Source: Acidobacteriota bacterium (GTDB taxonomy: Bacteria > Acidobacteriota > Blastocatellia > Pyrinomonadales > Pyrinomonadaceae). From it: 64,000 nucleotides of DNA. The translations under genes and the position numbers were made by a program. Numbering within the stretch: position 1 is the first letter of the stretch; each line of letters begins with the position of its first letter. The stretch covers positions 1,736,001 through 1,800,000 of the forward strand of contig JADJBB010000021.1 of NCBI GenBank assembly GCA_016703965.1, given 5' to 3'. The notes below the pieces were generated by a model. The model was given only the letters and a program-made list of their open reading frames with translations, was not told the origin of the DNA and searched no databases. Of this stretch, positions 1 to 7,601 are shown piece by piece.

Positions 1-594
1 TGCCGATATCAGAGAGAGGTTATTGGCTACGGGGGCGTAGCTCGTGTTCAGGTAACTTACGTGCTGATTCGTTCCGAAAAACAGGCCGAGAAAGACAACG
101 AACAGAATTCCGAGGAGCTTCGCGGATGTAAATATACTTGCAAATAAATTGCCAAATTTTACGCCAAAAACGTTCATCACGGTCAGCACAACTATTGTCA
201 GGACTGCGATGATCAGCTGAGCGTTGTCGGACAGCGGAATGAACGAACTTAGATATGACGTAAAGACGAGACTGAGAGCCGCGAGCGAGCCGGTATTGAT
301 AACCAGCAGCATCGACCAGCCGAAGAGGAACGCGGGCAGCTTGCCGTAAGCCTCTTTCAGAAACACATAAAAGCCGCCGACCTGCGGGAATTGGCCCGAG
401 ATCTTGGCAAAGGTCAGTGCCCCGCACAGAGCGATTATGCCTCCGAGAGCCCAGACCATGAGCATTAAGCCTTCAGCCGGAAGATAACCCGCGATCTCGG
501 AAGGTGTACGGAAGATACCGGAACCAATACTCGACCCGATCGCGATCATCGTCAGGCCGTACAGGCCGATCTCTTTTTTGTTGAGTTCTTCCAT
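1..594 (-). CDS. APC-family amino acid permease, N-terminal part
   Basis: The reverse strand reads from an ATG at 594 without a stop to the window edge, giving about 198 residues of a hydrophobic transporter. It begins MEELNKKEIGLYGLTMIAIG and continues with the GSGIF signature of the first transmembrane helix of amino acid/polyamine/organocation permeases. At least five membrane segments are visible. Such proteins import amino acids across the inner membrane by proton symport or exchange; the substrate cannot be told from this fragment. The C-terminal half lies outside the window. A palindromic repeat occupies the leader upstream of the start codon. Confidence 0.88.
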   Translation of the reverse strand, partial: MEELNKKEIGLYGLTMIAIGSSIGSGIFRTPSEIAGYLPAEGLMLMVWALGGIIALCGALTFAKISGQFPQVGGFYVFLKEAYGKLPAFLFGWSMLLVINTGSLAALSLVFTSYLSSFIPLSDNAQLIIAVLTIVVLTVMNVFGVKFGNLFASIFTSAKLLGILFVVFLGLFFGTNQHVSYLNTSYAPVANNLSLISA

Positions 595-608
595 TGTCAG
601 AGGTGCAG

Positions 609-675
609 AAGCCCGCGCGTGAGCAAGGGCGAATCGCTCAAATTGGAGTTTTGGCCCTTGCTTACGCGCCGGCTT
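609..675. repeat. REP-like palindromic element
   Basis: Two 22-nt arms (609-630 and 654-675) are inverted repeats matching at 20 of 22 positions, around a loop of about 23 nt. The core, CGCGTGAGCAAGGGCGA, recurs in a related form at 42601-42623, so this is probably a dispersed REP-type element. It lies between the stop of the DUF2237 gene and the start of the permease and would fold in the permease leader RNA. Confidence 0.7.
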
Positions 676-684
676 TTGCCAAAC

Positions 685-1080
685 TTACGCCGCGTGCCGC
701 TTCAGATCCTCGAGGCTCACGACGGTCAACGCTTGAGCGTGCGTTGCTTCCAAATACACACGAGGTGCCATTCCGGCTTCGAGAGCTTCGCGCCAGCGGA
801 GCATACATAGGCACCATTTATCGCCTGCTTTTAGGCCCGGAAACGCGTACTGCGGCATTGGCGTGGACAGGTCGTTCCCTACCGCTTTTGAGAATGCTAA
901 AAACTCATCTGTCGCCTCGATACAGACCGTATGACGGCCCGTGTCGTCAGCGCCGGTGCGGCAATACCCGTCGCGGTAAAATCCCGTCATCGGGTCGGTG
1001 CAGCAACTCTGAAGTTCGGTGCCAAGGACGTTCTTTGGTTTAGGTGCGTGGCCGTTGCCGTTTCCGTTGGTATAGCTCAT
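685..1080 (-). CDS. DUF2237 family protein
   Basis: This 131-residue protein matches the DUF2237 pattern along most of its length. It has NVLGTELQSC near residue 17, then DPMTGFYRDGYCRTG, DDTGRHTVC and a C-terminal GDKWCLCMLRWREA segment with conserved cysteines. The family is small, cytosolic and of unknown function. The first twelve residues are a Gly/Asn-rich tail (SYTNGNGNGHA), which is probably disordered. It is at normal length with an ATG start and sits alone between the permease and the DUF3060 lipoprotein, both on the same strand. Confidence 0.85.
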   Translation of the reverse strand: MSYTNGNGNGHAPKPKNVLGTELQSCCTDPMTGFYRDGYCRTGADDTGRHTVCIEATDEFLAFSKAVGNDLSTPMPQYAFPGLKAGDKWCLCMLRWREALEAGMAPRVYLEATHAQALTVVSLEDLKRHAA

Positions 1081-1126
1081 TGTTCGAATATTAGCAAAGG
1101 GCGAGCAGGATGCTCACCCTCCAGTC

Positions 1127-1624
1127 TTATTTCTTGGCCGTTGGTGCCGGGATCTTTTCGATCGTATTTCCGCCGACCGGTTCGGTAATCGTCGGACGGC
1201 GGCCGTTCACGTATTTTGAGTATTTGACCGAGTTGTCGCTGCCGTTCAGAACGAAAGCCAGAGACGCTTCCGCAGTTATCTGATTACGATCGCCGTTCGC
1301 AACGATCTGGCTGCAGCCGCCTTTGATATTGAGGACATTATCATCGCCGTTGATCATTACGCGGTCGAATTTTGAACAGATGGCGGACTTTTTCTCTTTG
1401 TAGCCCAGGACCGTGATCGTGCTGCCCTCCATCGAAACATCGACCGCGATTGAATCCGCAGGATCGGGCGTGATTTCAGGCGAAGGCGGAGCAAACGTCG
1501 GCGTCGGCGAACCGCTGAATTTCTCCATCTCTTCCTTAGCCGTACCGCTCCGAACATCGCACGACGTCAAGATCCCGACAACCGCGGCCAAAACACAGAT
1601 CGTTATGAAATTTCTCATTATCAT
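1127..1624 (-). CDS. DUF3060-domain lipoprotein
   Basis: The 165-residue product starts with a lipoprotein signal peptide (MRNFITICVLAAVVGILTSC, lipobox cysteine near residue 22). A Pro/Thr-rich linker (SPTPTFAPPSPEITPDP) follows, then a DUF3060-type domain with short repeats of the form NGDDNVLNIKGGCSQI / NGDRNQITAEAS, which usually form a right-handed beta-helix. It is expected to be anchored in the outer or inner membrane facing the periplasm; its role is unknown. The start codon overlaps the stop of the upstream ArsC-like gene by ATGA, indicating translational coupling. A second ATG two codons in could also be the start. Confidence 0.75.
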   Translation of the reverse strand: MIMRNFITICVLAAVVGILTSCDVRSGTAKEEMEKFSGSPTPTFAPPSPEITPDPADSIAVDVSMEGSTITVLGYKEKKSAICSKFDRVMINGDDNVLNIKGGCSQIVANGDRNQITAEASLAFVLNGSDNSVKYSKYVNGRRPTITEPVGGNTIEKIPAPTAKK

Positions 1625-1977
1625 TTGCCGATCAACTCCAAAGCCTTCTCGATGGGCCTAGCCAAAACCGCCTTGTCGCCAACCTCCACGATCGGCCGTT
1701 GGATAATGGAAGGATATCTCACCATCGCCGCGATCACTTCCGCGTCGCTCGAATCTTTGTCGATCTCAGCCAGCTTGAAATCAGGTTCCGCTCGGCGAAG
1801 GACGTCGAACGGTTTCATGCCGGCTTTCTTGAGCAATGCGGTCAGCTTTTGTTCGTCGAACGGTTCGATGAAATAGTTGACCTTGGTCCAGTCAATGCCG
1901 TGTTCGGCAAACAGCTTGTTCAGCTTTCGGCAGGTGGTGCAGGTTGGTTTTTCGTAAACTGTTATTTTGGTTGCCAT
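1621..1977 (-). CDS. ArsC/Spx-family thioredoxin-fold protein
   Basis: The 118-residue protein has the ArsC-family fold signature: KPTCTTCRKLNKLF with a CxxC at residues about 12-15, IDWTKVNYFIEPFDEQKL in the middle and RPIVEVGDKAVLARP near the C-terminus. Relatives are glutaredoxin-coupled arsenate reductases or members of the YffB/Spx group. The neighbourhood has no arsenic genes, so arsenate reduction is not supported by context and a general thiol-redox role is equally possible. It lies between trpS (3 bases away) and the DUF3060 gene (4-base overlap) and is probably transcribed with them. Confidence 0.8.
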   Translation of the reverse strand: MATKITVYEKPTCTTCRKLNKLFAEHGIDWTKVNYFIEPFDEQKLTALLKKAGMKPFDVLRRAEPDFKLAEIDKDSSDAEVIAAMVRYPSIIQRPIVEVGDKAVLARPIEKALELIGK

Positions 1978-1980
1978 TGA

Positions 1981-2955
1981 TCACCTCAAACCCACTTTCT
2001 GATATACATCCCGCAGTGTGGCAGTTGCTATGTCATTTGCCTTTTCAGCACCGGCCTTAAGTATCGAACCAAGAGCCGCATCGTCAAAATTCCTTATCCG
2101 TTCCTGAAACGGCCTGAGGAATTCTACCGTTACCTCGGCGAGTTCGCCCTTGAACTGGCCGTATCCTTTGCCTTCAAAATGTGCGACGCATTCCTCGGCG
2201 GTTTTGCCGGTTAGGAGCTGGTAGATCGTGAGCAGATTCCTGATCGCCGGGCGTTCGGGGTCGAAATTGATCTCGGTTCCGGAGTCGGTGACGGCGCGTT
2301 TGATCTTCTTGGTGATCACATCGGCGTCATCGAGAAGAAAGATCGAACCGTTGAGGTTCTCGTCCGATTTGGACATTTTTTTCCCCGGGTCCTGAAGGGA
2401 CGCGATATTTGCGCCGACCGGCGGAATGAACGGCTCGGGAATTTTGAAAGTCTCGCCAAAATCGCGGTTAAACCGTTCTGCCAGATCACGGGTCAGTTCG
2501 AGATGCTGTTTCTGGTCCTGTCCGACCGGGACGAGGTCCGTTTGATAGAGTAGGATGTCGGATGCCATCAAGACCGGATAGGTGAAAAGACCGACACCCG
2601 CACCGGAATTTCCTTTGCCTTTGTCCTTGAATTGCGTCATGCGCTCCAGCTCACCCATTCGTGAAATGCAAGACAAAATCCACGTAAGCTCAGCGTGAGC
2701 AGCCACGTCTGACTGGATGAAGACCGTAGCTTTTTCCGCGTCTACGCCTGCCGCGAGATAGATGCGGGCGAGGTCGAGTGTTTTCTTACGCAAGAGCTTT
2801 GGGTCCTGCGGCAACGTGATCGCGTGGAGGTTGACGATGCAGTAGAGGCTCTCGTACTCATCCTGCAACGCTACCCAATTTTTCAGAGCGCCAAGATAGT
2901 TGCCGATATGCAGCTCGCCTGTCGGCTGAGCTCCGCTGAAAATTCGTTTCTTCAT
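1981..2955 (-). CDS. trpS: Tryptophanyl-tRNA synthetase
   Basis: This 324-residue class I aminoacyl-tRNA synthetase charges tRNA-Trp in the cytosol. The HIGH-type motif is HIGN at residues 16-19 within GELHIGNYLGALKNW, and the KMSKS loop (GKKMSKSDENLNGS) is near residue 193. The length is normal for bacterial TrpS and the start is ATG. The gene lies four bases from the upstream M50 protease gene and three from the downstream ArsC-like gene, so the four minus-strand genes from 3658 to 1127 look like one transcription unit. Confidence 0.96.
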   Translation of the reverse strand: MKKRIFSGAQPTGELHIGNYLGALKNWVALQDEYESLYCIVNLHAITLPQDPKLLRKKTLDLARIYLAAGVDAEKATVFIQSDVAAHAELTWILSCISRMGELERMTQFKDKGKGNSGAGVGLFTYPVLMASDILLYQTDLVPVGQDQKQHLELTRDLAERFNRDFGETFKIPEPFIPPVGANIASLQDPGKKMSKSDENLNGSIFLLDDADVITKKIKRAVTDSGTEINFDPERPAIRNLLTIYQLLTGKTAEECVAHFEGKGYGQFKGELAEVTVEFLRPFQERIRNFDDAALGSILKAGAEKANDIATATLRDVYQKVGLR

Positions 2956-2959
2956 AAAA

Positions 2960-3658
2960 CTAGAACCAGGGAGTCACCAAAAGATAATTCACAAAGGTGA
3001 AGACCGGACGCATTATGAGGCCGATCACTCCCATATAAATAAGCAGCATCAAGATCAAAAAGCCGTATTGTTCGAGCATTTGGAACACAGGCTGAAAGCT
3101 CTCGGGCAAAAATGTTGAGAGTACTTTGCTGCCGTCGAGGGGCGGAAATGGGAGAAGGTTAAATATCGCAAGCGAAATATTCAGCATTATAAGGTACTGA
3201 AAAAGGATCAGAACCGGCTTTAGCACACCGGAACCAACATTGCCGGCGTTGATGACCCCAAATTCAAGGAGCGATTTAAAGACGATGAAACTCGTGAGCG
3301 CAATTATCAAATTTGCGCCGATCCCGGCGATCGAAACCATCACGTTTGCCTGCTTGAACTTCGCCCATTTCCGTGGATTTACCGGAGTTGGTTTTCCCCA
3401 ACCGAGCAGCGGAACACTCGCTAATGCACCGCCGAGGGCACCCAAAATAAAGCTGAGTATAGGGATCAGGAGCGTTCCGACCGGGTCAGTGTGGACAACC
3501 GGGTTAAGGCTGACACGCCCAAGCATGTAGGCCGTGTCATCGCCGTACTTGTACGACATCCATGCGTGTCCCGCCTCGTGGGCAGAGATTGCCAGGAGCA
3601 GGACCACCATATAGATGATCAGGTGGCTGAGTAAATTGACCAGATCGATATCGCCCAT
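2960..3658 (-). CDS. Site-2 protease family (M50) membrane metalloprotease
   Basis: The 232-residue integral membrane protein carries the zinc-binding HEAGH at residues 27-31 inside the first transmembrane helix. It also has the family's NPVVHTDPVGT segment and a later NLLPFPPLDGSKVL that supplies the third ligand (Asp). This is the short SpoIVFB/Rip-like M50 group lacking PDZ domains. Such proteases cut substrates inside the membrane, but the substrate here is unknown. It is the first gene of the minus-strand unit leading into trpS. Confidence 0.92.
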   Translation of the reverse strand: MGDIDLVNLLSHLIIYMVVLLLAISAHEAGHAWMSYKYGDDTAYMLGRVSLNPVVHTDPVGTLLIPILSFILGALGGALASVPLLGWGKPTPVNPRKWAKFKQANVMVSIAGIGANLIIALTSFIVFKSLLEFGVINAGNVGSGVLKPVLILFQYLIMLNISLAIFNLLPFPPLDGSKVLSTFLPESFQPVFQMLEQYGFLILMLLIYMGVIGLIMRPVFTFVNYLLVTPWF

Positions 3659-3806
3659 AATTTCTTTCCGAAGATACTGCCTTTCGGTACTCGCAGTGAG
3701 TAGTTTTTAATTGTCTTAACCACTAAATTGTGCCATCCTTTTAGTTCAAAATAAAATCGTTATCAGGAAAACAGACGGCTGCGATAAGTCATAAGAGTAT
3801 CAGTTT

Positions 3807-5018
3807 ATGCAAAAACATATTGCGATCATCGCGAGCGATTTCAAGGGGTCGGAATTTGTTGAGGAATGTCATACTGCGGGATGGCACGTTACGCTTGTTA
3901 CGCGTAAAAAGCTGCTCGACAGCGCGTGGCCGTGGACGGCGATCAATGACGCAAAAACGGTGGATGATGATGCCGGGGTCATGGATTACGTGCGGGCGGT
4001 CACGAATCTCGCCGGTTCGCGGCCGATCCATAAGGTGGTCGGGCTCGATGAGTTTGATGTTCTGACCGCGGCAATGACCCGAGAGCACCTTAACCTGCCG
4101 GGAATAAGCCGCTCTTACGCATTGCGTTTTCGCGACAAATTGACGATGCGCTCCATCGCACATAACGCGGGAATACCGTGCCCGGAGTTTGTTGGAGCGT
4201 TCAATGCTGAGCAGATCCACAATTTTCTAACAACGGTTCCGGCTCCCTGGATCGTTAAGCCTCGCAATGAGGTTTCGGCCTTCGGAATACGTAAGTGCGA
4301 GACCGCCGATGAGGCATGGGGAGTTTTAACGGATCTCGATAACCGCAACAACTGGCGCGATCATCCGTCGCAATTCCTGATCGAACGCTTTATTGAGGGC
4401 AAGGTCTTTCACGTAGATTCCGTTGTTGCCGACGGCAAGGTCGTAGCCTGCGGCGTCAGTCAATACGGGACGACACCATTCAAGGTTTCGCATCACGGCG
4501 GCGTGTTTACGTCGTCGATCGTTCCATACCGGTCGAAGGAAAGGAAACAGCTTGAGGTAATGAACCGGGCTTTGCTGATGGCGTTCGAATACGACCGCGG
4601 CGTAGCTCATGCGGAATTTCTTCAGTGCGAGAAAACCGGCGAATTCTATCTTCTCGAGGTCGCATGCCGTGTTGGCGGGGCTTATATTGCCAACGTTCTC
4701 GAATACGCCTGCAACTTCAATCTCTGGCGCGAATGGGCAAAACTCGAGATCGCGACGGACGAAAACCCGTACAAGCTGCCAAAATTGCGAAAGGAATTTG
4801 CCGGCATAACTCTCGCTCTCGCCAATTCTGAAGAGCCTGACACCTCAGCCTATGTGGACGACGAGATCGTCTACACGATCAAGAAGCCTCGTCATGTCGG
4901 CTTCATTTTCCAGTCGAAAAAACAGGAACGGATCGACGAATTACTGAGTGTCTATTCGCAGCGGATAACCGATGATTTCCTTACGATCGCTCCGGTCAAG
5001 GAGCGGCATGATGATTAA
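3807..5018 (+). CDS. ATP-grasp domain protein
   Basis: The 403-residue protein has an ATP-grasp layout. There is an N-terminal Rossmann-like part (HIAIIASDFKGSEFVEEC), a central ATP-binding stretch (RDKLTMRSIAHNAGIPCPEF, then PWIVKPRNEVSAFGIRKC) and a later metal-binding FYLLEVACRVGGAYIANVLE. ATP-grasp enzymes form acyl-phosphate intermediates and ligate carboxylates to amines or thiols; the substrate cannot be inferred. The stop overlaps the start region of the next gene, an EEP-family phosphoesterase, suggesting a two-step pathway or coupled expression. It is divergent from the M50/trpS unit, with about 150 bases between them. Confidence 0.82.
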   Translation: MQKHIAIIASDFKGSEFVEECHTAGWHVTLVTRKKLLDSAWPWTAINDAKTVDDDAGVMDYVRAVTNLAGSRPIHKVVGLDEFDVLTAAMTREHLNLPGISRSYALRFRDKLTMRSIAHNAGIPCPEFVGAFNAEQIHNFLTTVPAPWIVKPRNEVSAFGIRKCETADEAWGVLTDLDNRNNWRDHPSQFLIERFIEGKVFHVDSVVADGKVVACGVSQYGTTPFKVSHHGGVFTSSIVPYRSKERKQLEVMNRALLMAFEYDRGVAHAEFLQCEKTGEFYLLEVACRVGGAYIANVLEYACNFNLWREWAKLEIATDENPYKLPKLRKEFAGITLALANSEEPDTSAYVDDEIVYTIKKPRHVGFIFQSKKQERIDELLSVYSQRITDDFLTIAPVKERHDD

Positions 5019-6234
5019 GCTGCCGTCGCCCGCCGACAGCTACAGCGGACCACCGAGTATTCTCGAGCACGATCTAAATAAGCATTTTCCTGAGCTTCTG
5101 AAGTTTGAGTCGACCGCCGAAATGGCGGCGTCGGAGCTTTATCAGCAGATCCGGCCTGACGTTGAACGGATAATGAACGCGGTCGTTGTCGAACATCTGG
5201 CAGAAAAAGCCGATGCCTCGAAACTTAAGGACCCGATCCGGGCCCTTGCCTGGAACATCGAGCGCGGGATCCGATTTGACGGTATCGTTGAAGCTCTAAA
5301 GAACCACGAAGGATTGAAAGACAAAGATCTGCTTCTTCTTACAGAGCTTGATTACGGAATGGCACGGAGCGGGAACCGGTTCGTTGCTCAGGAGATCGCA
5401 CGGGAACTTGGGTTAAATTACGCCTTCGCACCGGTGTATATTCCTTTGCAAAAGGGCAGCGGTGTCGAATCGGATATGGCTGGTGAGAATACCGTTTCGA
5501 TCCACGGCCTGGCGATGCTCTCGCGATTTCCGATGAAGAATGTTCATGCCGTTCCGCTGCCGAACGGTAAGGACAAGATGTGGGGCAAGGAGAAGCGGAT
5601 CGGCTACCTTCGGGCTTTGGTTGCGGATATCGAGCATCCGGCTGGCGATTTTCGAGCGGTTACCGTGCATCTCGATGCTCACTGTTCGCGGGCTCATCGG
5701 CGAATGCAGATCAAGCTTATTCTCGATCATATCGAAACCCTTTCGCCGCTGCCGACGATCATCGGCGGTGACTGGAACACCACAACTTTTAATTCCCAAA
5801 GCTCGACGCGGGCGATCATGGGCTATTGGCGGCGAGTTCTCATGGGGCCACGGAATGTCGCGAAGAACCACCTTCCTAACCCGGAACGATATTTTGAACG
5901 CAATTTGTTCAAAGACCTGGAACGCCGCGGCTACGATTATCGATCTTTAAATGAGATCGGCGTGGGGACGCTGCATTATTATGTCGGCAGCATCGAAAAG
6001 AACACTAACCTGCGCGACTGGGTTCCTGAGTGGTGTTTCCCGTTCATCTTCTGGGCTGCCGGGCGAGTCGGCGGCGTGGTCCACGGCCGGCTTGATTGGT
6101 TTACGGGAAAGGGTATGTGCATTGCTCCGGGGACAAAGCCCCGGACGATCGGTGGTCTGATCGATGCTGAAGACCGGCCGCTCTCTGATCACGACGCTAT
6201 TAGCGTTGACCTGGTGCGTTCGACTGACACGTAG
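5011..6234 (+). CDS. Endonuclease/exonuclease/phosphatase (EEP) family protein
   Basis: The 407-residue protein has the EEP superfamily motifs in order: RALAWNIERG, LLTELDYG (metal-binding Glu), VTVHLDAHCSRAHRRMQI, GGDWNTTT and a C-terminal SDHDAISVDL (catalytic Asp-His). Members hydrolyse phosphodiesters in nucleic acids, inositol phosphates or sphingomyelin. No signal peptide is visible, so a cytosolic role is likely. ATG codons occur at 5008 and 5011 inside the overlap with the ATP-grasp gene; AAGGAG at 4998-5003 is better spaced for 5011. The ATGATTAA overlap implies translational coupling. Confidence 0.85.
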   Translation: MIKLPSPADSYSGPPSILEHDLNKHFPELLKFESTAEMAASELYQQIRPDVERIMNAVVVEHLAEKADASKLKDPIRALAWNIERGIRFDGIVEALKNHEGLKDKDLLLLTELDYGMARSGNRFVAQEIARELGLNYAFAPVYIPLQKGSGVESDMAGENTVSIHGLAMLSRFPMKNVHAVPLPNGKDKMWGKEKRIGYLRALVADIEHPAGDFRAVTVHLDAHCSRAHRRMQIKLILDHIETLSPLPTIIGGDWNTTTFNSQSSTRAIMGYWRRVLMGPRNVAKNHLPNPERYFERNLFKDLERRGYDYRSLNEIGVGTLHYYVGSIEKNTNLRDWVPEWCFPFIFWAAGRVGGVVHGRLDWFTGKGMCIAPGTKPRTIGGLIDAEDRPLSDHDAISVDLVRSTDT

Positions 6235-6259
6235 CCGTTTTTGTGCCATAATTTATGTT

Positions 6260-6514
6260 ATGGAAGTAGCCTTTTGCCAGACACTCAGTTTTAATGCCGA
6301 CACTTTTGAATACGAAGCCGCCGCTTCGGAAAACGGGAACGCGACCGTCATTAAATTCGCTGTTGACGAAAAAACGGTCAGCCCCGGTGACGTCGTGGTT
6401 GTCGTTAACGGAGAGGGAGAGATCAGCTTTCACGGCCTTATCGGCAAGATCGAAGACGGCCACGCTTACGCATCAGACCCGAGAGGCTCACTATTGCCCG
6501 CGGGCGTTCAGTAG
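6260..6514 (+). CDS. Hypothetical small protein, possibly beta-rich
   Basis: An 84-residue product starting MEVAFCQTLSFNADTFEYEA contains alternating hydrophobic stretches (PGDVVVVVNGEGEISFHGLI), suggesting a compact beta-barrel. I do not recognise the family. It begins 25 bases after the EEP gene and may be the last gene of that operon. An earlier in-frame start exists, but it would overlap the EEP coding sequence extensively, so the ATG at 6260 is preferred. Confidence 0.5.
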   Translation: MEVAFCQTLSFNADTFEYEAAASENGNATVIKFAVDEKTVSPGDVVVVVNGEGEISFHGLIGKIEDGHAYASDPRGSLLPAGVQ

Positions 6515-6559
6515 GCTTGCACTTTTTCTGATTTCCTTTTATTTTTTATTTGAAAACGT

Positions 6560-6636
6560 GGGGATGTAGCTCAGTTTGGCAGAGCGCTGCGTTCGCAATG
6601 CAGAGGTCGGGAGTTCGATCCTCCTCGTCTCCACCA
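6560..6636 (+). tRNA. tRNA-Ala(CGC)
   Basis: The sequence folds as a complete cloverleaf. The acceptor pairs GGGGATG with CGTCTCC and includes the G3-U70 wobble pair that identifies alanine tRNAs. The anticodon stem is CTGCG/TGCAG around the loop TTCGCAA (anticodon CGC). The T arm is GGGAG-TTCGATC-CTCCT, and the CCA end is encoded at 6634-6636. Confidence 0.96.
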
Positions 6637-6653
6637 AAAACATTCAAAAAAGA

Positions 6654-6682
6654 GGCTGCCGGGGAACGGACGGCCTTTTTTT
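6654..6682 (+). terminator. Intrinsic terminator after tRNA-Ala
   Basis: GGCTGCC (6654-6660) pairs imperfectly with GGACGGCC (6668-6675), and a run of seven T follows. It lies 18 bases after the tRNA CCA end, as expected for termination of the tRNA transcript. Confidence 0.65.
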
Positions 6683-6757
6683 GCGCCCGAAAAAGTGCAT
6701 TTTGTAGCGCCCCCAATTTTTGCCGTCTAGTTGCGTACGAAATTTGTGTTCTAAAAG

Positions 6758-6773
6758 TGTGAATCGATTCACA
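6758..6773. promoter_or_regulatory. Perfect 16-bp palindrome TGTGAATCGATTCACA (copy A)
   Basis: TGTGAATCGATTCACA is a perfect inverted repeat with a central CG, the architecture of LacI-family operators. The identical 16 bases occur at 60138-60153, where the palindrome extends to 26 bp. Both copies are in long intergenic stretches followed by related GGTAGAG-type sequence. The bound regulator, if any, is not encoded in the window. Confidence 0.6.
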
Positions 6774-6865
6774 TTTAAAGAAAACCCACTGTTTACGGGA
6801 CGAAAGGTCGCAAGACGGGTAGATTGGTCGAGTGTATCCGCCGTTTTGTAAGGCGAAAACGGCTT

Positions 6866-6894
6866 GATTGGTAGAGCTATTTGGCAGATAGGTC
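6866..6894. repeat. 29-nt repeat shared with 60283-60311 (copy A)
   Basis: This segment matches 60283-60311 at 25 of 29 positions (shared core GGTAGAG, TATTTGG, AGAT and GGTC). It follows the TGTGAATCGATTCACA palindrome by about 90 bases here and by about 125 bases in the other copy. It overlaps the last codons of the small minus-strand ORF ending at 6877. Confidence 0.6.
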
Positions 6895-7080
6895 GAATGG
6901 TTTTGGGGAGTTTTGAGTTTGAACAATTCGGGCGGTGACACCCGCGTTATTCTCGTTTAGTTTTTCGACGAGTTCAGAATTTCCGAGGTCTGAGGATCTT
7001 AGCGCTACGGCCAATTCCCATAGCTGATTCAACTCGATCATTCGCCGCGTCACCGCTTCTTCTGACATATCAACTTTCAT
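6877..7080 (-). CDS. Small partner protein of a nucleotidyltransferase cassette
   Basis: This 67-residue ORF overlaps the 3' end of the nucleotidyltransferase gene by 11 bases and would be translated with it. Its central part (TRRMIELNQLWELAVALRSS) resembles ERIDSLQESMNFLAEL in the 69-residue protein paired with the second nucleotidyltransferase at 56827-57036, though at low identity. I do not recognise a named family. ATG codons at 7080 and 7068 are both possible starts. Confidence 0.55.
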   Translation of the reverse strand: MKVDMSEEAVTRRMIELNQLWELAVALRSSDLGNSELVEKLNENNAGVTARIVQTQNSPKPFDLSAK

Positions 7081-7537
7081 TCCCTCGTCCTCGCAAAAAT
7101 TCGAGATCTATCAGGTCTTTCGGCCGCCTTGCGCGTTCCTTCATCTCTATCATACCTTCAGTGTCAACTACCCGATATTCGCCATTATTCCACTTCACGA
7201 GCCTCCGGCCGGTCCAGGCCTTTTCGTATACCTCTGTCGCAAGGATCATGTCGAGAGTAATGAGCGTTTTGGTTTCGGCATCAATCTTGGAAATACGCCT
7301 TATTAGTGTTTTCCCACCGTCGAAATTGAGCGGCAATCCTTCGATATCGAATCCAAGTTCGATCGCTGTGGTTTTTACTCTTTCAAGATCCTCAGCGAGT
7401 ATCAAGATATCGATATCCGTGGTGGCACGCAGGAAGCCGTGAATAGCCATTGCCCAACCGCCGCAGACGGCATAGTCGATTTTCTGCTCATTTAGAGCGT
7501 TGACGATACCAATAAATTCTTCGAGCAGTGACGCCAT
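7070..7537 (-). CDS. Nucleotidyltransferase-fold protein (AbiEii/MNT-like)
   Basis: The 155-residue protein has the nucleotidyltransferase signature: YAVCGGWAMAIHGF (glycine-rich turn, residues about 22-35) and TTDIDILI (Asp-x-Asp metal ligands, residues about 39-46). This is the minimal fold seen in AbiEii/MNT-type toxins and in stand-alone nucleotidyltransferases. Its 11-base overlap with a small downstream ORF suggests a two-gene module of toxin-antitoxin type. That role is inferred from size and arrangement only. Confidence 0.75.
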   Translation of the reverse strand: MASLLEEFIGIVNALNEQKIDYAVCGGWAMAIHGFLRATTDIDILILAEDLERVKTTAIELGFDIEGLPLNFDGGKTLIRRISKIDAETKTLITLDMILATEVYEKAWTGRRLVKWNNGEYRVVDTEGMIEMKERARRPKDLIDLEFLRGRGNES

Positions 7538-7601
7538 GTGTGGCTAATATCTTAAGATCTCTTACTATCGAACGACAAGCTAACCAAGGCGTGCTCAACT
7601 A

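Noticed and set aside
6550..6762. Plus-strand ORF of 70 codons over tRNA-Ala
   Set aside because: It is formed by reading through the tRNA and its terminator.
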